A stretch of 64,000 bases of DNA from NCBI RefSeq assembly GCF_030269905.1, contig NZ_BSVC01000003.1, positions 62,001 to 126,000 on the forward strand, written 5' to 3'. The notes beneath the pieces were generated by a model. The model did not search any database. It was not told where the DNA came from and was given only the letters and a program-made list of their open reading frames with translations. Each line of letters starts with the position of its first letter. Within the stretch, counting starts at the first letter, position 1. The position numbers and the translations under genes were made by a program. This document shows, piece by piece, positions 8,027 through 16,333 of this stretch. The DNA is from Pelosinus sp. IPA-1 (GTDB taxonomy: Bacteria > Bacillota > Negativicutes > DSM-13327).

Positions 8027-10213
8027 TTATTGCTTGCTTTCGACTATTTTTGCCTGTTTTAAACTTAGTGCAATGCGGTTGCGGCTTTCATCCACGCTAA
8101 GAATCATTACTTCTAGGATGTCACCTACAGAAGTAACGTCTAATGGATGGCGGAAGGGTTTATGGCTGAGTTCCGAACGATGGATAAGACCATTTGTTTT
8201 AATGCCAATATCTACAAATACGCCAAAGTCAGTCACATTATGTACGGTACCTTTGACGATGGATCCAGGGGTTAACTCAGAGAGCTTAACAATATTTTTT
8301 CGCGTCATAGGAGCCGGTAAATCTTCCCTCGGATCGCGACCAGGCTTAGCTAGTGCTGCTAAAATGTCCCGAACGGTAGGTTCGCCTGCTTCTAATTCTG
8401 CTGCAAGAGCAGCAGAATTTGCTTTTTGAGCTTCATCTTGTATTGTTTGCAACGTCTCTTTATCTTTTAAATCCTTAGGGGTAAAGCCAAGTTTAGCTAA
8501 AATGGCGGCTGCCAGTTTGTAGGATTCAGGATGAACAGGTGTATTGTCAAGAGGCGTGTCCCCATTCTTAATACGAAGGAAACCAGCACATTGAATGAAA
8601 GTAGATTGTCCTAAACGAGGCACTTTTAATAACTGAGATCGACTTTTAAAGGTGCCATTTTCATCGCGGTAAGCTACAATGTTTTTGGCAACAGTGGCAT
8701 TAATACCTGAAACATGTTTGAGTAATTCAATAGAAGCTGTATTTAACTCAACGCCAACATGATTAACAGCAGATTCTACTACGTTAGATAGGGTATTACT
8801 TAATTCCTTTTGGTTGACATCATGTTGGTATTGGCCAACGCCAATGGATTTGGGATCAATTTTTACTAGCTCGGCTAAAGGATCTTGTACTCTTCGGGCA
8901 ATAGACACTGCCCCGCGCAGGGTAACATCTAGATCGGGGAGTTCATCCTTTGCTAATTTTGAAGCGGAATAGATGGAAGCACCTGCTTCATTTGTAATTA
9001 GATAGTGAACTGGCAATTGATATGTATTGATCAGCTGAGCAGTGAATTCCTCTGTTTCATAAGAAGCTGTACCATTACCGATGGCAATAAGAGTTACGCC
9101 ATGCTTTTTTATTGCATCTAACACAATATGAGTTGATTTTTCTTTTTGTCCTTCTCCCATGGTTACATAGATAACATTAGTATCCAGCACGGAACCCGTA
9201 GGGCTTACTACTGTCATTTTACAACCTGTACGGTACCCCGGATCAAGCCCCATAACGGTATGGCCCGCAAAGGGAGGTTGAAGAAGTAGTTGACGAAGAT
9301 TAAGACTAAATACGCGAATTGCTTGTTTTTCTGCATTCTCGGTAAGGAGAGAACGGATTTCTCTCTCTAGGGCAGGGAATAATAAGCGCTTGTAGCCATC
9401 TGCTATGGCAGATGCAATACAGTCGGTGAAAATTGATTTGCCAGTGTTGACCTTACGGTTTATAAGTTCCACATTGGTTTCATGAGGTGCTAAAAGGGAG
9501 ACTTTTAGTATTTTTTTATCTTCACCCCGATTAACCGCTAAGATGCGATGAGATGGAATGCGATTGACAGGTTCGCGATATTCTTTATAGGTGAGAAATT
9601 CTTTACCGTCCTCTTCTGAAACTGCCATCTCAGTACAGACTTCAGTTGTCTTCCACAACTGCTTACGCATATCGGCTCTAATATCTGCCTTTTCACTTAT
9701 TGTTTCCGCAATGATATCAAGGGCGCCACTGAGGGCATCTTCTGGTGTATTTACTTCTTTTTCTGCATTAACAAAGTCTGCAGCAATAAGAAGTGGTGTC
9801 TCCGTTGTCAGTTGTTGGGCCATGACAATTTCAGCTAAAGGTTCTAGACCCTTTTCTCTGGCAATTTGGGCACGAGTACGTTTCTTTTGTTTGAAGGGCA
9901 AGTATAAGTCTTCTAATTCCTGAAGTTTACTAGCGGAAGTAATCGCTACCTCTAATTCAGGCGTTAATTTGCCCTGTTCTTCAATATTAGCAAGTATATC
10001 TTCTTGGCGTTTAACGAGATTGCGCAAATACTGTAAGCGCTCTTCTGTAATGCGAAGTTGCTCTTCATCTAGCTCGCCAGTTACTTCTTTGCGGTAACGA
10101 GCAATAAAAGGAACCGTATTACCCTCATCCAATAGCTGAATGGTGGCGACTACTTGAGGAACTTTAATAGTAAGCTCCCTTGCAATTAGTGTAGGAATAT
10201 CAGTATGTAACAT
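8027..10213 (-). CDS. tex: Tex family RNA-binding transcription accessory protein
   Basis: The 728-residue protein has the full Tex layout: helical N-terminal region (VPFIARYRKE near 35), a YqgF-like RNase H fold (VMGLDPGYRTG near 325), helix-hairpin-helix repeats (about 490-560), and a C-terminal S1 RNA-binding domain (about 645-720, with DFGVFVDIGIKTNGLIH). Tex is a conserved nucleic-acid-binding protein related to eukaryotic Spt6 and affects transcription and RNA stability. It is transcribed alone, away from the divergent lytS-type gene. Length and motifs are normal. Confidence 0.95.
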   Translation of the reverse strand: MLHTDIPTLIARELTIKVPQVVATIQLLDEGNTVPFIARYRKEVTGELDEEQLRITEERLQYLRNLVKRQEDILANIEEQGKLTPELEVAITSASKLQELEDLYLPFKQKKRTRAQIAREKGLEPLAEIVMAQQLTTETPLLIAADFVNAEKEVNTPEDALSGALDIIAETISEKADIRADMRKQLWKTTEVCTEMAVSEEDGKEFLTYKEYREPVNRIPSHRILAVNRGEDKKILKVSLLAPHETNVELINRKVNTGKSIFTDCIASAIADGYKRLLFPALEREIRSLLTENAEKQAIRVFSLNLRQLLLQPPFAGHTVMGLDPGYRTGCKMTVVSPTGSVLDTNVIYVTMGEGQKEKSTHIVLDAIKKHGVTLIAIGNGTASYETEEFTAQLINTYQLPVHYLITNEAGASIYSASKLAKDELPDLDVTLRGAVSIARRVQDPLAELVKIDPKSIGVGQYQHDVNQKELSNTLSNVVESAVNHVGVELNTASIELLKHVSGINATVAKNIVAYRDENGTFKSRSQLLKVPRLGQSTFIQCAGFLRIKNGDTPLDNTPVHPESYKLAAAILAKLGFTPKDLKDKETLQTIQDEAQKANSAALAAELEAGEPTVRDILAALAKPGRDPREDLPAPMTRKNIVKLSELTPGSIVKGTVHNVTDFGVFVDIGIKTNGLIHRSELSHKPFRHPLDVTSVGDILEVMILSVDESRNRIALSLKQAKIVESKQ

Positions 10214-10354
10214 AATGCACCAACTTTACGATTTTTAGATGGTTTTTATTATACCACAAAATGACCTTGCTATAATGTAATATCTTATTTTAAACAGGAA
10301 TTTCACTGATGCCGACGAAAAGAACAATAAGAAATCCTTGTATGAGGTGATGAT

Positions 10355-12052
10355 ATGGATAATTTTTTGTTATGGGAAATGGTAGAAAGGATGAGTGTTG
10401 CTGCGACCTCTGCCTTTTTGTTATCTCAGTTTTCAATATTTCGCAGGATGATTTATCGGCAAGGTAGTTTTAGTGAAAAAGCGACGATCACCATCGTTTT
10501 TGGCATGATAGGAATCTTAGGAACCTATGCAGGTATTCCCGTTGGTGATGCATTAGCTAATTCTCGAGTCATCGGTGTAATGGCTGCAGGATTAATTGGT
10601 GGCCCTGCTATGGGAATTGCTGCGGGAGTTATTGCTGGTGGTCATCGCTATTTACTAGGCGGTTTTACTGCTTTTTCTTGCGGAATTGCAAATATCTGTG
10701 AAGGCTTATTAGCAGGAATGGTCCACCGTTATTACCCAGAAAAGTTGATTCCTTGGTGGGTGGCTTTAGTGGCTGGTGTGGTAGGCGAAGTCATGCAGAT
10801 GGTGATTATTTTACTTACAGCCAGGCCCTATGGGATGGCTAGAGAATTAGTAGATGCCATTGGAATACCTATGATTGTCGTTAATTCTTTAGGTATCGCT
10901 ATCTTTATGTTAATTGTTAAAACGGCTATGTGCACCCAAGAACAAGTGGGAGCGGAACAATCCCATAAGGCTCTTGATATTGCTACCAAAACATTACCCT
11001 TCTTACGGCATGGACTTGATAGCCGCTCGGCCCAGGAAACAGCCCAAATTATTTTTGATGCAGGGGGTTATGAAGCAGTAGCCATTACGGATACAGAGCA
11101 GGTTTTAGCTTTTGTTGGAATTGAGAAAGCCCATCATGCCCCGGATACTTTAGGGTTAACAGTCTCGACACGTAATGTACTTTCTAGCGGCGAGATGTAT
11201 ATTGCACAAAGTCCATTCGAAATTGGGTGTTCTTGTAAAAATTGTAAATTAGCCAGTGGTATTATTGTACCGTTAAAACGTGCAAATCATGTGATTGGTG
11301 CTTTAAAACTTTATTATACGCGGACGAATGCGGTAGGGCAGGCAGATATGGTATTCGCCTCTGGTGTAGCTCATTTATTTTCAACGCAATTAGAACTAAC
11401 GGAAATTGATCGCCAAGCAAAATTGGTGTCTAGGGCAGAGCTAAAAGCTCTTTATGCGCAAATTAATCCTCATTTTTTATTTAATACCCTCAATACCATT
11501 ACTTCTTTGGTGCGTACGAAGCCTGATTTAGCTAGAGAACTTCTGCTTAAGCTTAGTGCCATGTTTCGCTATACCTTGCATAAAACAGGGCGTACGATTA
11601 CTATTAGTGAAGAATTGGCCCAAGTACGTGCCTATTTGACAATTGAACAAGCTCGGCATGGGGATAAATTAGTTATTGAGGAAGATATTTCACCAGAAGT
11701 AGAAAAGTTTTTAATTCCTTCTTTGACTATTCAGCCTTTAGTAGAAAATGCGATAAAACATGGCTTGCAGCCTAAAGAGAATGGAGGATGTATTGTCATA
11801 GGAGCGAAAGAGGGCGATAAGGATATTACTATTACCATTCGTGATAATGGTATTGGTATGGACGTTAAAGGGCGATGCCCTTTGGCAGCGCCTTCTCCAG
11901 AGTGTATTGGTTTATCCAATGTTCATGAACGTTTGCGGGGCCAGTATGGCATAGGATTTGGATTGACGATTTTTAGTACCCTTGGTAGTGGAACGACGGT
12001 AACGTTGCGTATACCGAAAGTTTTGTGTGATGAGGGGGAAGAATGTGCTTAG
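10355..12052 (+). CDS. lytS: LytS-type sensor histidine kinase
   Basis: A 565-residue sensor with an N-terminal 5TM-LytS membrane domain (about 1-195, several Gly-rich helices), a GAF domain (about 220-345), a His_kinase domain with NPHFLFNTLN near residue 370, and a C-terminal ATPase domain (NAIKHG, DNGIGM, GLSNVHERL). The family senses membrane or cell-wall state, or extracellular pyruvate in YpdA/BtsS relatives, and phosphorylates a LytTR regulator. The partner gene overlaps its end by 8 bases. No lrgAB-type target genes lie nearby, so the stimulus cannot be inferred from context. Confidence 0.92.
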   Translation: MDNFLLWEMVERMSVAATSAFLLSQFSIFRRMIYRQGSFSEKATITIVFGMIGILGTYAGIPVGDALANSRVIGVMAAGLIGGPAMGIAAGVIAGGHRYLLGGFTAFSCGIANICEGLLAGMVHRYYPEKLIPWWVALVAGVVGEVMQMVIILLTARPYGMARELVDAIGIPMIVVNSLGIAIFMLIVKTAMCTQEQVGAEQSHKALDIATKTLPFLRHGLDSRSAQETAQIIFDAGGYEAVAITDTEQVLAFVGIEKAHHAPDTLGLTVSTRNVLSSGEMYIAQSPFEIGCSCKNCKLASGIIVPLKRANHVIGALKLYYTRTNAVGQADMVFASGVAHLFSTQLELTEIDRQAKLVSRAELKALYAQINPHFLFNTLNTITSLVRTKPDLARELLLKLSAMFRYTLHKTGRTITISEELAQVRAYLTIEQARHGDKLVIEEDISPEVEKFLIPSLTIQPLVENAIKHGLQPKENGGCIVIGAKEGDKDITITIRDNGIGMDVKGRCPLAAPSPECIGLSNVHERLRGQYGIGFGLTIFSTLGSGTTVTLRIPKVLCDEGEECA

Positions 12053-12797
12053 TATTTTAATTGTGGACGATGAAAATCCAGCCCGGGATGAATTAACCTA
12101 TTTATTGTCTTTGGAAAATGAGGTGGAAATAGTAGGTGAGGCGGATAGTGGAGCTGCCGCCATTGGTTTAGCGGCGCAATTAAAACCAAATGTGATTTTT
12201 ATGGATGTTCAAATGCGTGGTATGAGTGGCCTTGAGACGGCTGCAGTACTTCGTACTATCATTCCAGATACCTTGCTCGTATTTGCTACTGCCTATGATG
12301 AATATGCGGTGCAGGCTTTTGACGTTGGGGCTGTGGATTATCTCTTAAAGCCTTTTGAAAGTGGGCGGGTTCATATGACAGTAGAGCGTCTTAAAAGTTA
12401 TCATAGCGATGAGTGGGGAGCGGCCATTCAGCGTGTAGATGCCGCCTTACATAAAGCTAAAGTGGTTGTTCAAAAGCTTCCTCTAGAAAAGAACGGCAAA
12501 ATTATTATGGTACATTACAATGACCTTATTTACGTTTATACTCAAAAAGGCATGGTGACCGTAGTGACTATCTATGGTGAATATGGCTACGTAGGCACTC
12601 TTACAGAATTAGAAGATCGTCTAATGCATACAGCATTAGTGCGAGTACATAAGAGCTATATCGTGAACTTGGATAAGGTAAAAGAAGTAGTTCCTTGGTT
12701 TAAAGGAACATATTGGCTGAAGGTTGAAGGCGATATTGAAATTCCCGTTAGTAAAAGCAAGGTAAAAGAAATTAAAGGTATATTAGGTTTGAAATAA
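12045..12797 (+). CDS. lytR: LytTR-family response regulator
   Basis: An N-terminal receiver domain (LIVDDENPARDEL, phospho-acceptor Asp in FMDVQM, KPFE) is followed by a C-terminal LytTR DNA-binding domain (VRVHKSYIVNL). I chose the GTG at 12045 because a GAGGGGGA ribosome-binding site sits six bases before it; an in-frame GTG at 12027 would add six residues, deeper in lytS. The 8-base overlap with the kinase gene indicates translational coupling. LytTR proteins bind imperfect direct repeats upstream of targets; no target is evident in the window. Confidence 0.92.
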   Translation: MLSILIVDDENPARDELTYLLSLENEVEIVGEADSGAAAIGLAAQLKPNVIFMDVQMRGMSGLETAAVLRTIIPDTLLVFATAYDEYAVQAFDVGAVDYLLKPFESGRVHMTVERLKSYHSDEWGAAIQRVDAALHKAKVVVQKLPLEKNGKIIMVHYNDLIYVYTQKGMVTVVTIYGEYGYVGTLTELEDRLMHTALVRVHKSYIVNLDKVKEVVPWFKGTYWLKVEGDIEIPVSKSKVKEIKGILGLK

Positions 12798-12876
12798 TGC
12801 TGGTTTTACTGGCAATTTTCATAATAGAAGGTCAGGTACGATAGCCGCTAAGTAAAAAATAATTGCAAGGGAAATA

Positions 12877-12918
12877 CCGTCTGATAGGTTGAAGCAGCTC
12901 TATCAGATGGTTTTTTTT
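12877..12918 (+). terminator. Intrinsic terminator after lytSR
   Basis: An 11-bp stem (12877-12887 with 12900-12910, one G-T pair) with a 12-base loop precedes a run of eight T residues. It closes the two-component operon. Confidence 0.85.
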
Positions 12919-13021
12919 AGTGTGCATAGTTGATGTTTTTATCGTACAAGCTATAGTAAGTGCGGGAAAACCTAATTTGCGTTTTTCGCGCGGTGAAAAA
13001 TGTGGAAAGGGGGGATCCATA

Positions 13022-13219
13022 ATGTTATCATCCAAAGAAGTTATGCAGTTAGAAGACTTTTTAGGTATGGAGCAAAGTACTGTAAAGACATTAAATTACT
13101 TTGCCAACACAATTCAATGCAGCCAAACTAAGCAACTTTTTCAGCAAATGGCACAAAAGAATCAACAACATTGTCAAACAATGAGTAAACACTTAAATGC
13201 AGGTCAAAAATTACAATAA
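13022..13219 (+). CDS. Small CotF-like (ferritin-like) spore coat protein
   Basis: Starting at the ATG at 13022, after a strong AAAGGGGGG ribosome-binding site, the product has 65 residues. It is a single helical module (MLSSKEVMQLEDFL..., ending with NQQHCQTMSKHLN) resembling the first half of CotF-type four-helix coat proteins. The next gene, 14 bases downstream, is a Gln-rich CotF-family protein; the pair probably forms one sporulation operon. An in-frame upstream extension to 12920 lacks a ribosome-binding site and overlaps the preceding terminator region, so I rejected it. The coat role is inferred. Confidence 0.75.
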   Translation: MLSSKEVMQLEDFLGMEQSTVKTLNYFANTIQCSQTKQLFQQMAQKNQQHCQTMSKHLNAGQKLQ

Positions 13220-13233
13220 TAGGAGGTGATATT

Positions 13234-13605
13234 ATGGTACAAGCAGGTCAACAGCAAAACCAACAAAGTAGCCAACCAAATAATCAATCAAGTAACCAAC
13301 AAAGCTACCAGCAAGGTAATCAACAACAAGGGCTGTCAGGACAAGGCAGTCAGTTTGCTGAGCGGGATATATTACAGTTAGTATTAAATGAAAGTAAGCA
13401 CACTGCAGAATCCATTAATTCTTATATTCTCGAGGCTGGCGATGAACAACTGCGTAGAGATTATATGACAGTGCTTGGAGATGTTTACAGCCAACAAAAG
13501 CAAATTTTTGATGTGATGCAGCAAAAAGGTTATTATAATGTAGAAAATGCATCTGCACAACAGATGGCAAAAGCACAAAGTAAATTTAACGGTCAAATGC
13601 AATAA
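13234..13605 (+). CDS. CotF-family spore coat protein
   Basis: The 123-residue protein has a Gln/Asn/Ser-rich low-complexity N-terminus (about 1-45), then a CotF-type helical domain (AERDILQLVLNESKH...SINSYILEAGDE...DYMTVLGDVYSQQKQIFDVM). Such proteins are deposited in the spore coat. The ribosome-binding site AGGAGGTG is very strong. It is the second gene of a two-gene coat operon and ends in an unusually long terminator hairpin. Timing under a late sporulation sigma factor is expected from the family, but I see no clear promoter. Confidence 0.85.
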   Translation: MVQAGQQQNQQSSQPNNQSSNQQSYQQGNQQQGLSGQGSQFAERDILQLVLNESKHTAESINSYILEAGDEQLRRDYMTVLGDVYSQQKQIFDVMQQKGYYNVENASAQQMAKAQSKFNGQMQ

Positions 13606-13664
13606 AGCAGTATATAAAGAAGAACTCCTGTGCAGATAGGAGTTCTTCTTTATATACTGCTTTA
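13603..13664 (+). terminator. Long terminator hairpin after coat genes
   Basis: A perfect 27-bp stem (13603-13629 with 13638-13664) with an 8-base loop begins at the stop codon itself. The T run is short and partly inside the stem. It may act as terminator and RNA-stabilising 3' end for the coat mRNA. Confidence 0.75.
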
Positions 13665-13770
13665 ACAAGGAGATTTTTCTTGACAATAGTTTTTAATATA
13701 TATTAAAATATAGCTAAAACTATTCAATAATCACTTTCCATAAAAAACAAATAAGATAGGTGGTGAGTAA

Positions 13771-14196
13771 ATGGAAATCTGTATTACCTCTTTACTTCGT
13801 GATAAAGGATTTAAAGTTACCCCTCAGCGGTTAGCTATTTATAATATGTTATCTTCAACCAAATCGCATCCAAATGCAGAAATGATTTTTAGCGAGCTGC
13901 AGGAGATGTATCCAACTATGAGTTTAGCTACTGTTTATAAGACAATGGAAATCCTGAAAGAAATTGGTTTAGTTCAAGTCTTAAATGCTGGTGAAGATAG
14001 TTTTCGCTATGATGCGGTTACAACAAATCATCCTCATGTAAGATGCACTGAGTGCGGCCAGGTTGAAGATGTTCATGGTATTGATATTGATGCTTTTGTT
14101 GATCAAGTATCCCAAGGCACAAATTATAAAATTATGGGTCAACAATTTTATTTCCATGGAATTTGTCCAAATTGTCAACCTAAGCAAGCCAATTAA
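13771..14196 (+). CDS. perR: Fur-superfamily metalloregulator, PerR-like
   Basis: The 141-residue protein has a winged helix (TPQRLAIYNML, SLATVYKTMEIL) and a Fur dimerisation domain with two zinc-binding pairs (C92/C95 and C132/C135). The regulatory metal site appears PerR-like: Asp81 and His87/His89 align with Asp85, His91 and His93 of Bacillus PerR, and an Asp rather than Glu at this position favours oxidation-sensing iron binding. PerR represses peroxide-defence genes. It is monocistronic with a terminator behind it. Fur or Zur are alternatives, and my alignment is by eye. Confidence 0.85.
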   Translation: MEICITSLLRDKGFKVTPQRLAIYNMLSSTKSHPNAEMIFSELQEMYPTMSLATVYKTMEILKEIGLVQVLNAGEDSFRYDAVTTNHPHVRCTECGQVEDVHGIDIDAFVDQVSQGTNYKIMGQQFYFHGICPNCQPKQAN

Positions 14197-14218
14197 TGAT
14201 AATTTAAAATTGATATCT

Positions 14219-14244
14219 AGGCTTGGCAAATGCCAAGCCTTTTT
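14219..14244 (+). terminator. Intrinsic terminator after the PerR-like gene
   Basis: A 9-10-bp stem (AGGCTTGGC paired with GCCAAGCCT) with a tight loop is followed by TTTTT. Confidence 0.9.
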
Positions 14245-14374
14245 CGCACACACCTACAATTTTCCCAAGTAACCATATATAGGATATTATGGATATCATT
14301 AGAGGATTTTTTACATTGGAGTACGAATAATAATGTTAAGAAGATCTCTATCTAGGACGCAAAGGAGAATGAAA

Positions 14375-15013
14375 ATGGATTTAGCAAATTATATTGATCA
14401 TACAATTCTGAAACCAGAGGCGACCCCACAAGATATTCGTCGTTTGTGTAGCGAAGCCATAAAATGTAACTTTGCTGCTGTTTGTGTTAATCCTTGTTAT
14501 GTAGATTTAGCAGTAAGTTTGTTGGTCGGTTCGGGTGTTAACGTTGCTACTGTAATTGGCTTTCCATTAGGAGCAAACTTGTCCGTTGTCAAGGCGTTTG
14601 AAGCAAAACAAGCAATCTTGCATGGTGCAGATGAATTAGATATGGTTATCAATGTTGGTGCTGCTAAGCTAGGGCTTTGGGAAGCGGTATCGTATGATAT
14701 TGAGCAGGTTCTTTCAGTAGCCCAGGGGCGTACGGTAAAGGTTATTGTAGAAACTGGGCTATTAACAGAGGAAGAGAAAGAAAAGGTTTGCCACATCGTT
14801 TTAGAAAGTGGGGCCCAATATATAAAAACATCTACAGGTTTTGTGCCTGGTGGAGCTACCGTCGCAGATATAAAATTATTTAAGTCCATAGTAGGAGATA
14901 AAATTGGTATCAAAGCGTCAGGAGGTATCCGTACTCTAGAAGATGCTAAAGCCATGATAACTGCTGGTGCCACACGTTTAGGTACCAGTACGGGTGTAAG
15001 TATCGTAAGTTAG
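14375..15013 (+). CDS. deoC: Deoxyribose-phosphate aldolase
   Basis: The 212-residue TIM-barrel class I aldolase cleaves 2-deoxyribose-5-phosphate to glyceraldehyde-3-phosphate and acetaldehyde. Visible marks are IDHTILKP at the start, DELDMVINVGA near residue 88, the Schiff-base lysine in YIKTSTGF near 150, and GIKASGGIRT near 180. I chose the ATG at 14375 because AAAGGAG lies seven bases upstream; an in-frame start at 14333 would add 14 residues atypical for the family. No other nucleoside catabolism genes are adjacent, so it appears to be a single-gene unit. Confidence 0.95.
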   Translation: MDLANYIDHTILKPEATPQDIRRLCSEAIKCNFAAVCVNPCYVDLAVSLLVGSGVNVATVIGFPLGANLSVVKAFEAKQAILHGADELDMVINVGAAKLGLWEAVSYDIEQVLSVAQGRTVKVIVETGLLTEEEKEKVCHIVLESGAQYIKTSTGFVPGGATVADIKLFKSIVGDKIGIKASGGIRTLEDAKAMITAGATRLGTSTGVSIVS

Positions 15014-15097
15014 TTTACATAAAATACCGATAGTCAGTAAGTATCGCCCATGCTATAATAAGCATCTGCCACTCTTTTTTAGGAAGGAGGGTGCCCT

Positions 15098-15973
15098 ATG
15101 CGAAAAGTAGAAATCGGCGATACTGGTATGTTGACATTTGTGATTGGACTACTATGTATTCTAGTGCTAGTCTTCATCGTGCCGTCAAGAACTCGCTCAT
15201 GGGTATACCCTATAGTACGTCAAGCTGTGCAGATTAAAGTCAATTATGAAACACGTGATATGGCATCTTATGAGACCGAACATTTTAAGATTAAATACAC
15301 TTCAGCCGATGCCGATGTGGTAGGTATGATAGCTGAGGCAGCTGAGGCAGCCTATCAGCCTGTGGTAAATGCCTTAGGATATGCACCTCGTGGCAAAAGC
15401 TTGATTCTTATACACCCTAATAAAAGCGAATTGCGCCAGGCTTTTGGTTGGTCTGATAATGAAAGCGCTATGGGTGTCTATTGGGGTGGTACAATTCAAA
15501 TTTTGTCACCTCATGTCTGGTTAAATAAGGGAGAGTCAGTAGAGGAGTTTATTCATTCAGGACCAATGGTACATGAGTATACTCACATGGTTTTTGATTA
15601 TCTAACAAATGGAAATTATCCTCGTTGGTTTACGGAAGGGTTAGCCCAATATGTGGAATACCGTGTAAATAATTACGAGTGGAAGACAAAAAGCAATACG
15701 TTAGATGCTAGTATGTATACGATGGCAGAGTTAGATCAGCAATTTGACGAACTGCCTAATCAAGCCTTAGCCTATCGGGAGTCGCTAGCGGCTGTACGTT
15801 ATATTGCAGAGGTATATGGTGAAGATAAACTACAAGAGGTCATTAGTGGGCTAAAAGCTGGAAAAACTATGGACAAATCTATAAGTCAAGTTTTAGGTCA
15901 AGATTATCCATCGTTTACAAGCTCTTGGCAACAATGGGCGATATTGCATATGAATACGGCAACAGAGAAGTAG
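15098..15973 (+). CDS. Membrane-anchored zinc peptidase (gluzincin, MA family)
   Basis: One N-terminal membrane helix (about residues 12-29) anchors a 260-residue extracytoplasmic domain with HEYTH near residue 159 and a glutamate 20-odd residues later in RWFTEGLAQY. This HExxH...E arrangement is the zinc site of gluzincin peptidases, as in the peptidase MA-like family common in spore formers. It probably acts on cell-surface or spore proteins, but the substrate is unknown. The ribosome-binding site AGGAAGGAGG is very strong. It is a single gene ended by a bidirectional hairpin. Confidence 0.82.
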   Translation: MRKVEIGDTGMLTFVIGLLCILVLVFIVPSRTRSWVYPIVRQAVQIKVNYETRDMASYETEHFKIKYTSADADVVGMIAEAAEAAYQPVVNALGYAPRGKSLILIHPNKSELRQAFGWSDNESAMGVYWGGTIQILSPHVWLNKGESVEEFIHSGPMVHEYTHMVFDYLTNGNYPRWFTEGLAQYVEYRVNNYEWKTKSNTLDASMYTMAELDQQFDELPNQALAYRESLAAVRYIAEVYGEDKLQEVISGLKAGKTMDKSISQVLGQDYPSFTSSWQQWAILHMNTATEK

Positions 15974-16013
15974 TAAGAGATAGGCCTCGAGATATCTCTT
16001 ACTACTTCTTTGT
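15968..16013. terminator. Hairpin terminator between convergent genes
   Basis: A perfect 15-bp stem (15968-15982 with 15993-16007) with a 10-base loop overlaps the stop codon of the peptidase gene. A CTTTGTT tail follows. It lies between the rightward peptidase gene and a leftward 56-aa gene and could serve both. Confidence 0.7.
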
Positions 16014-16025
16014 TATAGGTACTTA

Positions 16026-16196
16026 TTATGATTCTTGATCGTTAACAATGGTGAGACGAGTATCTTCTAATAATTCAAGGAGTTGCTTATTTTGAAGAAT
16101 AAGAATTTCTTGGTTTTGTATAATGGTAGCCAGTGGCGCTGTGTCTTGCCTGATTTCGTCTAATAACATTCTTATCATCTTTTCAGGACTAGCCAA
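16026..16196 (-). CDS. Small 56-aa predicted helical protein
   Basis: On the minus strand a TTG start at 16196 is preceded, at 6-base spacing, by AGGGGGA. The frame then stays open for 56 codons to a TAA at 16026. The product begins ASPEKMIRMLLDEIRQ and continues with a Leu/Ile/Gln-rich stretch (IIQNQEILILQNKQLLELLE) that looks like an amphipathic helix or coiled coil. The ribosome-binding site, the convergent terminator and the clean helix pattern support a real gene. I do not recognise a family; a small oligomerising or adaptor protein is possible. Confidence 0.6.
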   Translation of the reverse strand: MASPEKMIRMLLDEIRQDTAPLATIIQNQEILILQNKQLLELLEDTRLTIVNDQES

Positions 16197-16333
16197 GCTG
16201 ATTCCCCCTAGTATTTTTTATTTGGTAAACATTTTGCTATATTTTATGTTGAAAGAGGGAAAAAGGTGACTGTAAATTGTACTTACACCCTTTTAGGTGC
16301 TACAATAATCATAATAATTGTTGTGAAGGGAGA

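Noticed and set aside
12832-13035. Minus-strand 67-codon ORF between lytR and the coat genes
   Set aside because: It overlaps a strong terminator and the start region of a well-supported coat gene and has no recognisable product.
13680-13770. A PerR/Fur box upstream of the PerR-like gene
   Set aside because: A/T-rich imperfect palindromes exist, but none matches the TTATAATnATTATAA-type consensus well enough.
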